Source: Rugalucina vietnamica (lineage: Eukaryota; Mollusca; Bivalvia; Lucinida; Lucinidae). Taken from it: a stretch of DNA of 64,000 nucleotides. The position numbers and the translations under genes are program-made. This document shows, piece by piece, positions 1-10,964 of this stretch. Position 1 is the first letter of the stretch; each line of letters starts with the position of its first letter. The stretch covers positions 52,376,760 to 52,440,759 of the forward strand of contig OZ024873.1 in assembly GCA_964017185.1 (NCBI GenBank), read 5' to 3'. The notes under the pieces are model-generated. The model had not been told where the DNA came from, did no database searches, and saw only the letters and a list, made by a program, of their open reading frames with translations.

Positions 1-659
1 TTAACAAGATTTAACGCAATATGGGACGGCACCTAAGTATACAATGATCCTAATCTTTATTGCACATTATCAAGTCGACGTCACATAACCCACATGCAAA
101 GAATTTGTCATATACCCCTTCGCCTCGACGTTTACGTCACAATTTGGGTTTTTCATAGTTTTTGACGTTTTGTCGTTAATTTTGTCAATAAAATGACGTT
201 TTCTCATTGCATCACGTGCAAAAAGCAGTCAGTAGGTCTTTTCATAAAAAGGATTTTATCAAAACGTCAAATACATACATTAAAGTTGAAATTTAGTGTG
301 TTGCGTATTTTAATTCCTCAAGTATATTTTTTCGATATTTATTTTCAAAGGAGTAAGACGTACAACCTTAAAGTCTCAAAACAATTTTCAAGAGTGCTGA
401 AATATAGGCTCCTTCAGTCCCACATGATGAGATTCGAGAAACAGTTTAAAAATGAGAAGTCTTAGAAATGACTCTTTCAGATCATTATTTGCGTCGTAAT
501 TGCCATACATTTTAAACATCATGTCTTCTTTTTTTTCTAGCTATAGAAGAATCTTTTCCCATTTTAATTATTAATTGAATCTGTAACATTTAATATAAAG
601 TTCATAAGGCTTCCATCGTCTTCTGCGTATGAAATAGCGTATTTGTGAAAACTGCGAGG
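1..659. other. AT-rich DNA, no gene seen
   Basis: No coding signal, structured repeat or RNA gene was recognised. Open frames here are short, of low complexity and without a domain signature. Confidence 0.5.
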
Positions 660-890
660 ACTAGCTTAAGATAAGCAAAGTTAGACTAGACGTTACAGCT
701 TGTGAACACCAGACACATTTAAAAGTAGACATGCGAAACTTATTCCAATCTTTTACCTCGTTCTCTAGGAGGCGAAACGAATATCAATTATTGATAATGG
801 CTACGGAGAGCATTTAAGAATTGAAAGTTATGAGAAAAACCAGGGAATGGCAAAAACTAGAAGAAGCGCGCTAAGGAATGATCTTGAATA
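660..890 (+). repeat. Dispersed repeat segment (copy 1; inverted copy at 18.54-18.99 kb)
   Basis: This stretch is the reverse complement, with scattered changes, of about 18538-18990. Here it runs without interruption through ATATCAATTATTGATAATGG, whereas the other copy is split at that point by a fold-back MITE (18642-18877). It is therefore the empty-site form of that insertion. Confidence 0.8.
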
Positions 891-1229
891 TGAATCGCTT
901 TTTTCAACTAAAAAAAGTTACCATACAGCAAAAACAATCTACTTTGTAAAGTCACAAATTGCTCACATGCCCGTGAAATGTATACCTCACTGTTATACAG
1001 TAAAACTGGGGTTTTATTTTAATCTTTGTATATTTGAATGGTCACAAATTGCTCCATACAAAATTTACTCTCTCGATGAGCAAATTGTGTACCATGCTTT
1101 GGTTGAGTGTTACTGAGACAAAATTGTACTAATGCCCGAATTTCAAATACACAGTCATGTAAGGAACCCCGACAAAGGATAATGTAAAAGTAAGCAATGA
1201 TAAGGGCCTGGTGTAATCAGGTGTTCTCT

Positions 1230-1380
1230 TTTTAGTCCGGCATGTACCCAAGATGACCGTGCAATAGCGTCTATAGAAAATGTTTTTACAGAAATAAGTT
1301 GCTATGAGTATCCTGATTTGAAATCCGGATGATGCCAGATTGGCATCCTTGGGCAATTCAAGATGGCCGCCAAAATCCAA
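1230..1380 (-). repeat. Repeat segment, inverted copy at 11.47-11.61 kb
   Basis: Shares with 11475-11605 (inverted) the phrases TGCCCAAGGATGCCA, ACATTTTCTATAGACG, TATTGCACG and GCCGGACTA. It leads directly into the GATGGCC tandem block, as its partner does, so the two form one composite old repeat present twice in opposite orientations. Confidence 0.7.
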
Positions 1381-1960
1381 TATGGCCGACAAACGAAGGG
1401 TTTTTGATAGAATTCCGTACAGATATCTGATGAAATGCTAAATGCTTGCCTTAAAGTTAGAGAAATGATAAAGTTTAGTCTTTTTCATCAAAACGCAACA
1501 AAATAAAAATAACAAAATCAAGATGGCCATCAAAATCCAAGATGACCGACGAAATAAGGGCTTTTGGAAGAAGTTCTTACATGTATGTGATGAAATGTTA
1601 AAAGAGGTCATTTAAAGTGGAGAAAACTTCAAGTTAAGATATTAATTTCATTAATACATGCATGCAACAAAAGCAAAATTAATAAAGATGGCCACTAAAA
1701 TCCAAGATGGTCGACAAAATGTTAATTTAATAGAATTTCATCAATATATGTGGTGAAATGTTAAAAATATGACATTGAATGTGCAGAGGTCATAAAGCTA
1801 AGGTTGTTCATGAATATGTAACAAAAGCTAAAATAGAAATGGTTGCTAAAATTTAAGATGGTCACCGGGAAGTAGATAGAATGTGTTTGGGTATGAAGAA
1901 ATGAAATGAAAAATCCATTTCTGTGTTTTATTGAACAAAATTCAACAAAAACTGCCAAAA
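1355..1960 (-). repeat. Degenerate ~160-bp tandem repeat with AAGATGGCC core
   Basis: About four diverged units recur with a spacing of roughly 160 bases. Each holds a pair such as AAGATGGCC...AAGATGGCCGAC (near 1360, 1521, 1685 and 1840) followed by a TGAAATGTTAAA-like stretch. It is the same family as the block at 10965-11465, in the opposite orientation. There are no coding features. Confidence 0.7.
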
Positions 1961-2338
1961 CGCCAATATAATCTCCATAATTTGAATTTTAGAAAACTTA
2001 ATTTTAGAATAACCTGATCATGTACAAATAGTAGATTATACATTAGTAATCTACTGTCAAGCAATGCTGTCTACTGACATGATTAAAGCATTACAAATAA
2101 TTACAATGCTAGGAACAATTTTACTTTCGCCTGACTGTTTCAAAGGTATAGGTAGAATATGATGGAAGTCAGATATGGTAGAATATGGTGAGATGGATAG
2201 GATGGGGTTTAACGTATTATGACGACTTGTTAAAAAGCGGTTGGCTGTGTATGATATGTGTAGAGACTAAAATATGGGTTAAGTGGCCTCCACTGGGGTT
2301 GGATAGGGGTTACAATCGATAATGTGGGGATTTAAGTA
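1961..2338. other. AT-rich spacer, nothing recognised
   Basis: No gene, RNA or structured repeat was seen between the tandem block and the Penelope-like tail. Confidence 0.5.
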
Positions 2339-2727
2339 GGACCGAAGAACTAACTAAATGTTATGAACCACTGCAGAAGCTGAGGGTGAGGTTATGGCCA
2401 TGTAAAACCGGTTTAAGCTAGCCAGTAATTTTGTGTTACTGATCGTTCCAAGGCGATACTTCTGTGGTGGTTCTTTTTGTTTTATGTCTTGGTGTTTAAA
2501 AATATTTTTTGTGCTGTTGGCGCCTTATGTTTGTTTTCATATTTTTAGTTAAGTTTAGGTGACTGAGTGGCCACCTATTGGGAAATAGCTAGTCATTTGG
2601 CTTAAGATATGTTTTCATGGTGTAAGTACCTGATTGTTAATTTAGTTTTTTCCCCACCTCGGTTTTTGGAGTAGAAATCTTTTTCTGATTGCGCCTTTTC
2701 CTGATCTTTGCCTACTTGTACCTTTTT
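2339..2727 (+). mobile_element. Penelope-like retroelement, 3' tail (copy A)
   Basis: 5'-truncated copy consisting of 3' untranslated sequence only. It shares with the longer copy at 39.7-41.9 kb the blocks CACTGCAGAAGCTGAGG, TGTTACTGATCGTTCCAAG, CACCTCGGTTTTTGGAGT and the terminal CCTACTTGTACCTTTTT. The LTR retrotransposon lies within 5 bases of its 3' end. Confidence 0.8.
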
Positions 2728-2902
2728 AATCTGTTATGTATGACAGTTACTTGTTGAAAGATGTGCATTCAGTACTGGTAAACTTCCCAAGGGAGTATGC
2801 CCAGGAAAGTATGATGTTATACATATGATGTTTACTTGTTGTCCTTAGCAATTATTTACTTTTAGTGTCCCAGATATTGGACATAAACAGGTTGTTTACT
2901 TC

Positions 2903-3138
2903 AGAATTTTCTAGAAATTTCAAATTGTTCTTTGACGGAAAAGTCAGGAAAAATCTGGAAGAACCAAAGATGTAGAATCTTCTAGAAAAATCTTTTTTTT
3001 ATGTCAAAAGAATATTGTGGAATTTTCTGGAAGGATAATGGCCTCTCTAGAATATTCCAAAACATTAAATTTTGGTAAACAACTTGTTATTTTTAGTATA
3101 TGATATCATAGAATTTGCTGGAAGAATCCTGAATGTTC
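2903..3138 (+). promoter_or_regulatory. Array of heat-shock elements in the LTR (HSF sites)
   Basis: Five clusters of alternating GAA/TTC triplets at exact 5-bp spacing, the binding pattern of heat-shock factor trimers. 2904-2921 is GAAnnTTCnnGAAnnTTC (four perfect units). 2975-2987 is GAA/TTC/GAA (three perfect). 3010-3032 is five units with one imperfect. 3050-3057 is GAA/TTC. 3111-3138 is six positions in register, two imperfect, ending 8 bases before the TATA box. The arrangement resembles a heat-shock gene promoter. The same array sits in the 3' LTR at about 8985-9221. Heat induction itself is inference. Confidence 0.8.
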
Positions 3139-3146
3139 CTCAGTGC

Positions 3147-3154
3147 TATATAAG
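3147..3154 (+). promoter_or_regulatory. TATA box of the LTR promoter
   Basis: TATATAAG follows the last heat-shock cluster, so transcription would be expected to start about 25-35 bases downstream, near 3180. The copy in the 3' LTR lies at about 9230-9237. Confidence 0.7.
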
Positions 3155-3564
3155 GGCTACAAATTTTCATAAGGACAATCTTTGGGTACTGTTACTATTA
3201 AGAAGTCAAAATCTATCTTACTGGAATTTAAACTTATTCTTGGATTACTTTGTGATATTCGATTCTGGATTGGGACATAGTGCTATTTTGAAACAAACTT
3301 TAATTCTTGGGATCAGAAACTGATACAGACTTGTGTTAAAAAATTCTGAGGGACATTCAGACATTCTTTAAGGGAATTAACATCTTGAAAGGTATTGTAC
3401 ATTCATTTTTGTTTGATTGTATATATGCTTTTGATTGTTTCACATGTAATTACTGGTTAAATCACTTCTAAATAGATTTGTTAAATTTTAAACAAAGCTT
3501 GTTGCTGGCTAACCAACTTGTTGGTTTCCTTAATCTTCTAGTTACGCCTGGCACGTAACAGAAT

Positions 3565-3585
3565 TGGGGGCTCGAGTCCGGGATT
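3565..3585 (+). other. tRNA primer-binding site
   Basis: Starts four bases past the 5' LTR with TGGGGGCTCGAGTCCGGGAT, complementary to a tRNA 3' end including CCA. It resembles the tRNA-Pro-type site of many retroelements with a small internal difference. The exact primer tRNA was not established. Confidence 0.65.
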
Positions 3586-3673
3586 GAAATTTCTTGTGCA
3601 CCAAATTTATTTAAAATTCTAAAGTATCTTCACTGTTTGCTGTTTAAATAGCTAAAGCCAGCAAAAAGCAACC

Positions 3674-5110
3674 ATGTCATTCAAACTAAGTGACTTTATT
3701 GCTGCGCCTTCTCAGGAGCTGTTAGATAAGGCCAAAAAGAGTGACCTCTTAGACATAGCTGATCATTATGGGTTGTCAAATATCAAGACTTCCATGTTAA
3801 AACATGAAATTAAGAACATTTTGATTCAGTTTTTTGTTGACGAGGAAATTTTTGATTCCTCGGCTACTTCTCAGATTCTAGTCACTCAGACTGACTTGCA
3901 GTTGAGGGAACTAGAAATCAAAAGACAAATTGAGATGGAAAAACTAAAATTTGAGTATGAAGAAAGAATAAGGTTGGAAACTTTAGAACGGGATGAAAGA
4001 ATAAGGGCAGAAAAGGCCGAAAGGGAAGAAAGAATAAGATTGGAAACTTTAGAACGGGAAGAAAGAATGCATAAACAAAAGTTAGAAATGGATAAACAAA
4101 AGTTAGAAATGGAAGAACGAGAGAAGGAAAAACAAAGAGAATTAGAACGAGAAAAAATTGAGTTAGAAAAAGAAAAATTAGAAAGAGAAGAAAGGCTTGA
4201 AATTGAAAAAGAAAAATTTAAATTTTGAAATTGAAGAAAAAGAAAGAGAAAGGCAATTTCAGTTACGAATGAAGGAAATTGAACTTAATGACAAATCAAA
4301 ATCAAAATCTTTGCCTTTGGCTACTAGTACAGTATTTGATGTCACAAAACACATTCGTCTCGTTCCTCCATTTCAAGAAAAAGAGGTTGACAAATATTTC
4401 TTACATTTTGAGAAGGTGGCAGAAAACTTGAAATGGCCAAGAGAGCACTGGACCTTGCTTTTGCAAAGTGTTGTAATTGGTAAAGCTCGAGAAATTTACA
4501 CTCAGCTTTCTCTTGAGCAAAGCTCAGATTATGATACAGTAAAAGAATTTATTCTTAAGGCTTATGAGTTGGTCCCTGAGGCATACAGGCAGAAATTTAG
4601 AGAATGTAGAAAAGAACATGACCAGACTCATGTTGAGTTTGCTAGAACAAAAGAGCAACTATTTGATAGATGGTGTTCTTCAAAGAAAGTAGGTTCTGAT
4701 CATGCAAAGCTAAGGCAGCTCATGCTTGTTGAAGAATTCAAACGGTGCATAAATTCTGATGTTAAGGCTTTCTTGAACGAAAGAGAAGTTGAAAACTTGG
4801 AAACAGCAGCACGTTTAGCTGATGACTATGCTTTGACTCATAAGGCTTCATTTGTCAACAAGCCATATCCTAGGAAACCATATAACCCTCAATCAAAGCA
4901 AATTACCCCTCAGTCAAAACCATATTCCCCTCAGTCCGGTCCCAAAGCCAATCCCAGTAATCCAACTGACAATTCCAGTCCAAAACCCAAATTTTCTAGT
5001 GAAAACAAAGGACAAAATCCCTTATCCCAGCCAATTTGTAATTATTGTAAGAAAACTGGCCACATTATTTCTGAATGTTTGGCACTGAAACGAAAGAAAG
5101 AAAAAGAAAA
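3674..5110 (+). other. gag region: coiled coil, SCAN-like capsid, zinc knuckle
   Basis: Domain region of the LTR element. The first ~600 bases encode a very long charged helix rich in Glu, Lys and Arg (repeats of the LEREER type). About 4572-4845 encodes a capsid segment with the helical pattern of a SCAN domain (motifs FDRWC, LRQLMLVEEF and FLNEREVENL). About 5037-5078 encodes one CCHC knuckle, CNYCKKTGHIISEC. The published link between Gmr1 capsids and vertebrate SCAN domains supports the family call. It is part of a broken fossil element. Confidence 0.85.
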
Positions 5111-5299
5111 TCTAGATAGTGCTAAACCGACAGGTCTCACCCCCTTAAAGGCTAAACCACAGTCTTGTATCCAGGAAGAAAACCCTATACTGACCAGAAC
5201 CTGTAAAGAGTCAGTCTCTGAGGATTCTATTATGGAGATTTATGAACCATTCTTATCAGATGGTTTTGTGTCACTTAACAGTGACTCTGCCCAGTCTAC

Positions 5300-5570
5300 C
5301 CCTATCAAAATCTTACGAGATACCGGAGCTTCTCAATCCCTTATCTTGGCAGATACCTTGCCATTTTCCGAGAAGTCTTCTTCTGGGACAAGTGTCCTTA
5401 TCCAGGGCGTAGAGTGTGGATTTGTTAATGTACCGCTCCATAATATCTATTTGTCCTCAGACTTAGTTAAAGGTCCCGTGGCTGTAGGTATTAGACCTTC
5501 CTTACCCTTTAAAGGTATTCATTTGCTGTTAGGCAATGATTTGGCAGGAGATAAGGTTGTGGTAAACCCA
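5300..5570 (+). other. Aspartic protease domain
   Basis: Retroviral-type protease region with the active-site signature RDTGASQSLI and a downstream hydrophobic strand followed by LLLGNDLAGD, the usual gypsy protease layout. It sits between the zinc knuckle and the integrase. Confidence 0.85.
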
Positions 5571-6089
5571 CTTTTGACCAGCACACCATGTGTTGATCAA
5601 CCGCCTGATCCCATTGAGCAGGAAATTCCTGACCTTTACCCTTCTTGTGCTGTCACTAGGGCAATGGCAAAGAAAGCCAAATTATATGATGGGATGCAGG
5701 ACATAAATTTAACTGACACTTTGATAGGTCAGTCCTTTAATAAAGAGATTTCAACATCTCTTTCCCCTAGTCAGTCTGATATTCAGACTGACCCTAACAA
5801 TCCAAGGTCGGGGTCAGAAAATGACCTTTCACCCTCAACGTCAAATGATCAAGGTCATGACCAGATGTCAAGGTCACAGCTTTGTAAAGAACAACACAGT
5901 GATTCTGATATCTCGCCTTTATTTGAAAGGGCTTTTAATGAAAATGAAATATCCCAGGTTCCTGTTTGCTATTATATCAAAAATGGCATTTTGATGAGAA
6001 AATGGCGTCCTCCGGATGTCTCCGCAGAAGATGAGTGGACTGTTAACCACCAAATTGTGGTTCCTAGGGTTTATCGCCCTGAAATCTTA

Positions 6090-7120
6090 AACTTGGCTCA
6101 TGAAACACCCATGTCAGGCCATTTAGGTGTAAATAAGACCTATCACAAGATCCTTAATCATTTCTACTGGCCAGGAATAAAATCTGATGTATCTCAACAC
6201 TGCAAATCCTGCCACACTTGTCAGATGGTAGGAAAACCCAATCAGACTATTCCTAAAGCTCAGTTACAGCCCATTCCTGCCTTTGATGAACCTTTCAGCA
6301 GAGTGATTATTGATTGTGTAGGTCCCTTACCCAAAACAAAGAAAGGTTGTGAATATCTTCTGACCATAATGCGTGCTTCAACTCGCTTTCCTGAAGCTAT
6401 CCCACTCAGAAATATCAAGGCTAAAACAATAGTTAATGCACTTGTGAAGTTCTTCACATTTGTAGGCCTCCCAAAATCTATCCAGTCAGACCAGGGCTCA
6501 AATTTTATGTCAGGAATTTTTCAGCAAGTTATGTACGAACTTGGAATTAAGCAATACAAGTCATAGGCTTACCACCCTGAAAGCCAAGGTGCCTTAGAAA
6601 GATTCCATCAAACTTTGAAAAACATGATCAGATCTTACTGCTTTGACACTGAAAAAGATTGGGATGAAGGCATACACTTGCTTCTATTTGCTGTAAGAGA
6701 ATCTGTACAAGAGTCTCTGGGGTTCAGCCCATTTGAGCTTGTTTTTGGGCACACTGTACGTGGACCGTTAAAACTTCTAAAAGAGAAATTTCTCTCAGAT
6801 GATGACAGTTCTTTGAACTTACTTCAGTATGTGTCTGATTTCAAAAACAGACTATCAAAGGCCTGTGATGCAGCTCGGTCCAATCTCAAATCTGCTCAAA
6901 GCAAAATGAAGATTCGTTATGATGAAAATGCTAAAGACAGAAATTTTGAACCTGGAGACAAGGTACTTGCTCTCTTGCCCATTCCTGGCAGACCTTTACA
7001 AGCTAGATATTATGGCCCGTATACTGTTGATAAAAAGTTAAGTGACGTGAATTACATTGTTAACACTCCTGGGAGGCGCAAGCAAAAACAGATACGTCAC
7101 ATTAATATGCTCAAGAAGTA
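6090..7120 (+). other. Integrase region (HHCC, DDE core, GPY/F-like tail)
   Basis: Zinc-binding N-terminus with HLGVNKTYHKILNHFYWPGI and CKSCHTC. The catalytic core shows IIDCVGPLP and then SDQGSNF. The terminal module contains RYYGPYTVDKK, a chromointegrase/GPY-type motif. It lies upstream of the reverse transcriptase, the reverse of standard Ty3/gypsy order and diagnostic for Gmr1-like elements. Confidence 0.9.
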
Positions 7121-7309
7121 TATTGATAGGGATATTTCTGTTATTTCATCAGTAAATATAGTTAATTCTGTCCCTCATGAACAAAATCAAATGGACTCTG
7201 AGGACTTCAACTTGGAGAAATCTGATCCCTCGTCATCGAAACTCCAGAATTCTGACATACTACAGAATCTTGATCAGAAACTGTCTCACCTTGATTCAGA
7301 CAAAAGACT

Positions 7310-8663
7310 TGAACTGAAACAGTTAGTTCTCGAATATGAGCACTTATTTCCAGACATTCCATCCAGAACTGACAAAATCTATCATGATGTTGACATTATT
7401 GAAGGTTCAAAACCTGTAAAGCAACATCCTTACAGAATGAACCCTGTAAAACAGCAGTATCTCAGGGAAGAAGTTCAATATTTGCTGGACAATGATTTCA
7501 TTGAACCCAGCCAAAGTGAATGGAGTTCTCCTTGTATTCTTGTACCAAAGCCAGACGGGACATTTAGAATGTGCACAGACTATCGAAAAGTCAATTCTGT
7601 CACTAAAACAGACACTTTTCCCATCCCACGAATCGATGACTGCATTGATAATATTGGACATGCCAAGTATGTTACAAAGTTCGATCTGCTAAAGGGATTT
7701 TGGCAGATACCCCTCACGGACAGAGCAAAGGAGATCTCGGCATTTGTTACACCAGATGGACTGTACCAGTATAAAGTCATGCCATTTGGAATGAAGAACT
7801 CGCCTGCGACTTTTCAGCGGCTGGTCAACAGTTTGATTTCCAATCTGGATGGCTGTAAATCCTATATCGACGACGCTATTATCTTCAGTGAGGAGTGGCA
7901 ACAACACTTGCAGACAATCAGAACATTCTTTGACCGGCTAAGTGATGCTAAACTAACTGTGAACTTGGCAAAAAGTGAATTTTGCCATGCAAACTTGACA
8001 TTTCTTGGACACATTGTAGGTCAAGGTCAGGTAAAACCTGTAGAAGCTAAAGTTGAGGCTATCTCAGATTTTCCTGTACCTACTAGCAAAAGACAACTGA
8101 TGCGCTTTCTGGGTATGGCTGGATATTACAGGAAATTCTGCAACAACTTCTCGGCTATAGCTGAGCCTCTGACAAACTTGCTTGGTAAGAAGGCCAAGTA
8201 TGTTTGGACAGATGACTGCCAGAAGTCATTTGATAAGCTCAAGGCCATACTTAGAAGTGCTACGGTTCTCTTAGCACCAAGTTTTGACAAAGAGTTCAAG
8301 TTGGCTGTAGATGCCAGTGATGTTGGTGCAGGCAGTGTATTGTTGCAAGAAGATGACAATGGTGTTGACCATCCTGTTTGTTATTTTTCCAAAAAGTTTA
8401 ACAAGCATCAGAGAAATTACTCTACCATAGAGAAAGAATGCCTATCTCTAATCCTTGCACTTCAGCACTTTGAAGTTTACTTAGCTTCTTCACATGCACC
8501 AATTGTTGTCTTCAGTGACCACAATCCACTGACTTTCATACATAAAATGAAAAACAAGAACCAGCGTTTACTCAGGTGGAGTCTCATGTTGCAAGAGCAC
8601 AATCTTGACATCAGACATATCCGAGGAAGAGATAATATCATTCCAGACACCCTAAGCAGAGCT
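7310..8663 (+). other. Reverse transcriptase and RNase H region
   Basis: RT motifs in order: KPDGTFRMCTDYRKVN, KFDLLKGFWQIPL, FGMKNSPATFQR and the catalytic YIDD. A connection containing FLGHIVGQGQV follows, then RNase H (DASDVGAG, SKKFNKHQRNYSTIEKE, SDHNPLTF, DTLSRA). The motifs are Ty3/gypsy rather than copia or Bel type. Pol ends here, with no integrase downstream. Confidence 0.93.
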
Positions 8664-8666
8664 TAA

Positions 8667-8813
8667 GTGCCTCTACAATGCTGATGTCCAGCTTTGTGCT
8701 GTTGTATTTGATTAGTTTTGCACAAATTTTGCTAAACATATTGTATACAATTATCCAGTATTGCAAAAGAAAGCTTTATTTTATAAAACTTTCTTTTCTT
8801 TGAAGAGGGGAAG
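8667..8813 (+). other. Post-pol spacer and polypurine tract
   Basis: Short non-coding stretch after RNase H ending in the purine run GAAGAGGGGAAG directly against the 3' LTR, the plus-strand primer site. There is no envelope gene between pol and the LTR. Confidence 0.85.
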
Positions 8814-9643
8814 TGTTATGTATGACAGTTACTTGTTGAAAGATGTGCATTCAGTACTGGTAAACTTCCCAAGGGAGTATGCCCAGGAAAGTATGATGTT
8901 ATACATATGATGTTTACTTGTTGTCCTTAGCAATTATTTACTTTTAGTGTCCCAGATATTGGACATAAACAGGTTGTTTACTTCAGAATTTTCTAGAAAT
9001 TTCAAATTGTTCTTTGACGGAAAAGTCAGGAAAAATCTGGAAGAACCAAAGATGTAGAATCTTCTAGAAAAATCTTTTTTTTTATGTCAAAAGAATATTG
9101 TGGAATTTTCTGGAAGGATAATGGCCTCTCTAGAATATTCCAAAACATTAAATTTTGGTAAACAACTTGTTATTTTTAGTATATGATATCATAGAATTTG
9201 CTGGAAGAATCCTGAATGTTCCTCAGTGCTATATAAGGGCTACAAATTTTCATAAGGACAATCTTTGGGTACTGTTACTATTAAGAAGTCAAAATCTATC
9301 TTACTGGAATTTAAACTTATTCTTGGATTACTTTGTGATATTCGATTCTGGATTGGGACATAGTGCTATTTTGAAACAAACTTTAATTCTTGGGATCAGA
9401 AACTGATACAGACTTGTGTTAAAAAATTCTGAGGGACATTCAGACATTCTTTAAGGGAATTAACATCTTGAAAGGTATTGTACATTCATTTTTGTTTGAT
9501 TGTATATATGCTTTTGATTGTTTCACATGTAATTACTGGTTAAATCACTTCTAAATAGATTTGTTAAATTTTAAACAAAGCTTGTTGCTGGCTAACCAAC
9601 TTGTTGGTTTCCTTAATCTTCTAGTTACGCCTGGCACGTAACA
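8814..9643 (+). repeat. 3' LTR
   Basis: 830 bp, matching the 5' LTR except for one extra T in a T-run. It is followed by AATC, the target duplication. Confidence 0.96.
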
Positions 9644-10964
9644 AATCTGGTTTGGTTATGGATCCACTCCCTAGTCAACAAATATTCCGTCATATTGTGA
9701 CAAAGCAACTACTCTCTTGGTACTATTCTCAATAGAGTCATAAGAGGAAATGTTTTGTGCTCATGTAACAGCTGCGTATGAAGCTAACACTCGCTGTAGA
9801 AGCCGGTTTGATTCTCAAAGCAGTACAAATTCTATTACTGGTCTGTGGGGCCCAAGCCTCTTCAAGTGAGAACAGAAACTCTGAAACCAGAACTGTTATT
9901 TAAATAAAATAAAGCGACAATAACACATGTTGTATGTGTTATACCAATGCAATGAAGATTCCCAGTTATTTTGCAAGCATCAGTCCTTCAAAGAACTCAT
10001 TCCACAGAAAGTTCATTTCTAGTGATATGTTTTCGTATATGTTGTTCCTATAAATCTAGATCTAGCATCTGATTTCTGTTCCGGTATTCTATGTTGGAAC
10101 TTTGCAGGACGGTAGCACTGTTAGTTTGGACAGTTTCTCAGTTGTTGATGTGGTTGGTCATGTGTAGTTCCGCTACGGGCCTTACACAATGCCTGGTATG
10201 AATCTTATTCATTTTAAAGTGATGCTCTTTCACATACACTATTACAGAAAGGCATACATGAAGATAAAATAAGACTTGCATGAATTGGTAACTGATCACA
10301 ATGATAACATGTACGCATTGGCGTTCTTGCAACTGCATATCTAGAAATCGTTATCCGCCACCGAGTCATATATCATTCTCTCAAGCTTTGTCCGAAAGTG
10401 CATTCACAACCGAAAAAATAAATGAAAAGAATGGAACGAAACCGCAGTTGTTGGATAATTATACTTGGTGGTAATATCGCTCACTGGTTTTCTTTGTCTG
10501 GATAGGGAGGACTACGCATTGTTTGTGCTCTTGGTCAATCCTCAATTATCAGGGTTACTCTATGCTATATTAAGGCATATTTTTTCCCAGATACAATATG
10601 TTGAGATGACTATCCGAGATTATACATCCTTTTTCGGGATATGCATGTGAAACCACTACAACTAGACTGTGACAGCATAATTGAACATGTATCTGAAATG
10701 GTATATCTGTAGGTAACTCACGAATCGTGAACCATACTCCTGAGCAATCTCAGCATTGGCTTGTTTCAAAATATGCAAAAATGCAGTTACTATTAAAGAG
10801 ATAGCACAAATGTTCTATTACAATATTATTATGTCATTTAGGGATACATCAAATTGATATGTAGTAATGTTATGTTCAAGGCTGTATATGCTTTAATGTC
10901 CCATTTTTGTGGCATTGACCGCAATTCATCAACAACAAGAGTTTATTTTGGGTTACTGTCATTT
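9644..10964. other. No gene seen
   Basis: AT-rich sequence between the LTR element and the next tandem block. Short frames here lack domain signatures, and no RNA gene or inverted repeat was recognised. Confidence 0.5.

Larger units (their letters stand above)
2732..3560 (+). repeat. 5' LTR
   Basis: 829 bp, TG...CA ended, essentially identical to 8814-9643. It holds the promoter (heat-shock-element array and TATATAAG) in its first half. Short open frames inside are exact LTR duplicates and are not genes. Confidence 0.96.
2732..9643 (+). mobile_element. LTR retrotransposon, Ty3/gypsy Gmr1-like (integrase before RT), recent insertion
   Basis: A 6.9-kb element flanked by two 829/830-bp LTRs (TGTTATG...CGTAACA) and a 4-bp target duplication AATC. 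Parts in order: 5' LTR, tRNA primer-binding site, gag (coiled coil, SCAN-like capsid, zinc knuckle), protease (DTGA), integrase (HHCC zinc finger, DDE core, GPY/F-type tail), reverse transcriptase (YIDD), RNase H, polypurine tract, 3' LTR. Ordinary Ty3/gypsy elements put integrase after RNase H. Integrase upstream of RT is the published hallmark of the Gmr1 clade, first described from fish and other deuterostomes. The RT itself is of Ty3/gypsy type, not copia. The LTRs differ only in the length of one T-run, so insertion is very recent. The internal region is broken in about two places, so this copy is a fossil although nearly whole in length. Confidence 0.93.

Noticed and set aside
3072-3323. 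Open frame inside the 5' LTR, repeated exactly at 9155-9406
   Set aside because: It is duplicated only because the LTRs are identical. It overlaps the promoter region and has no domain.
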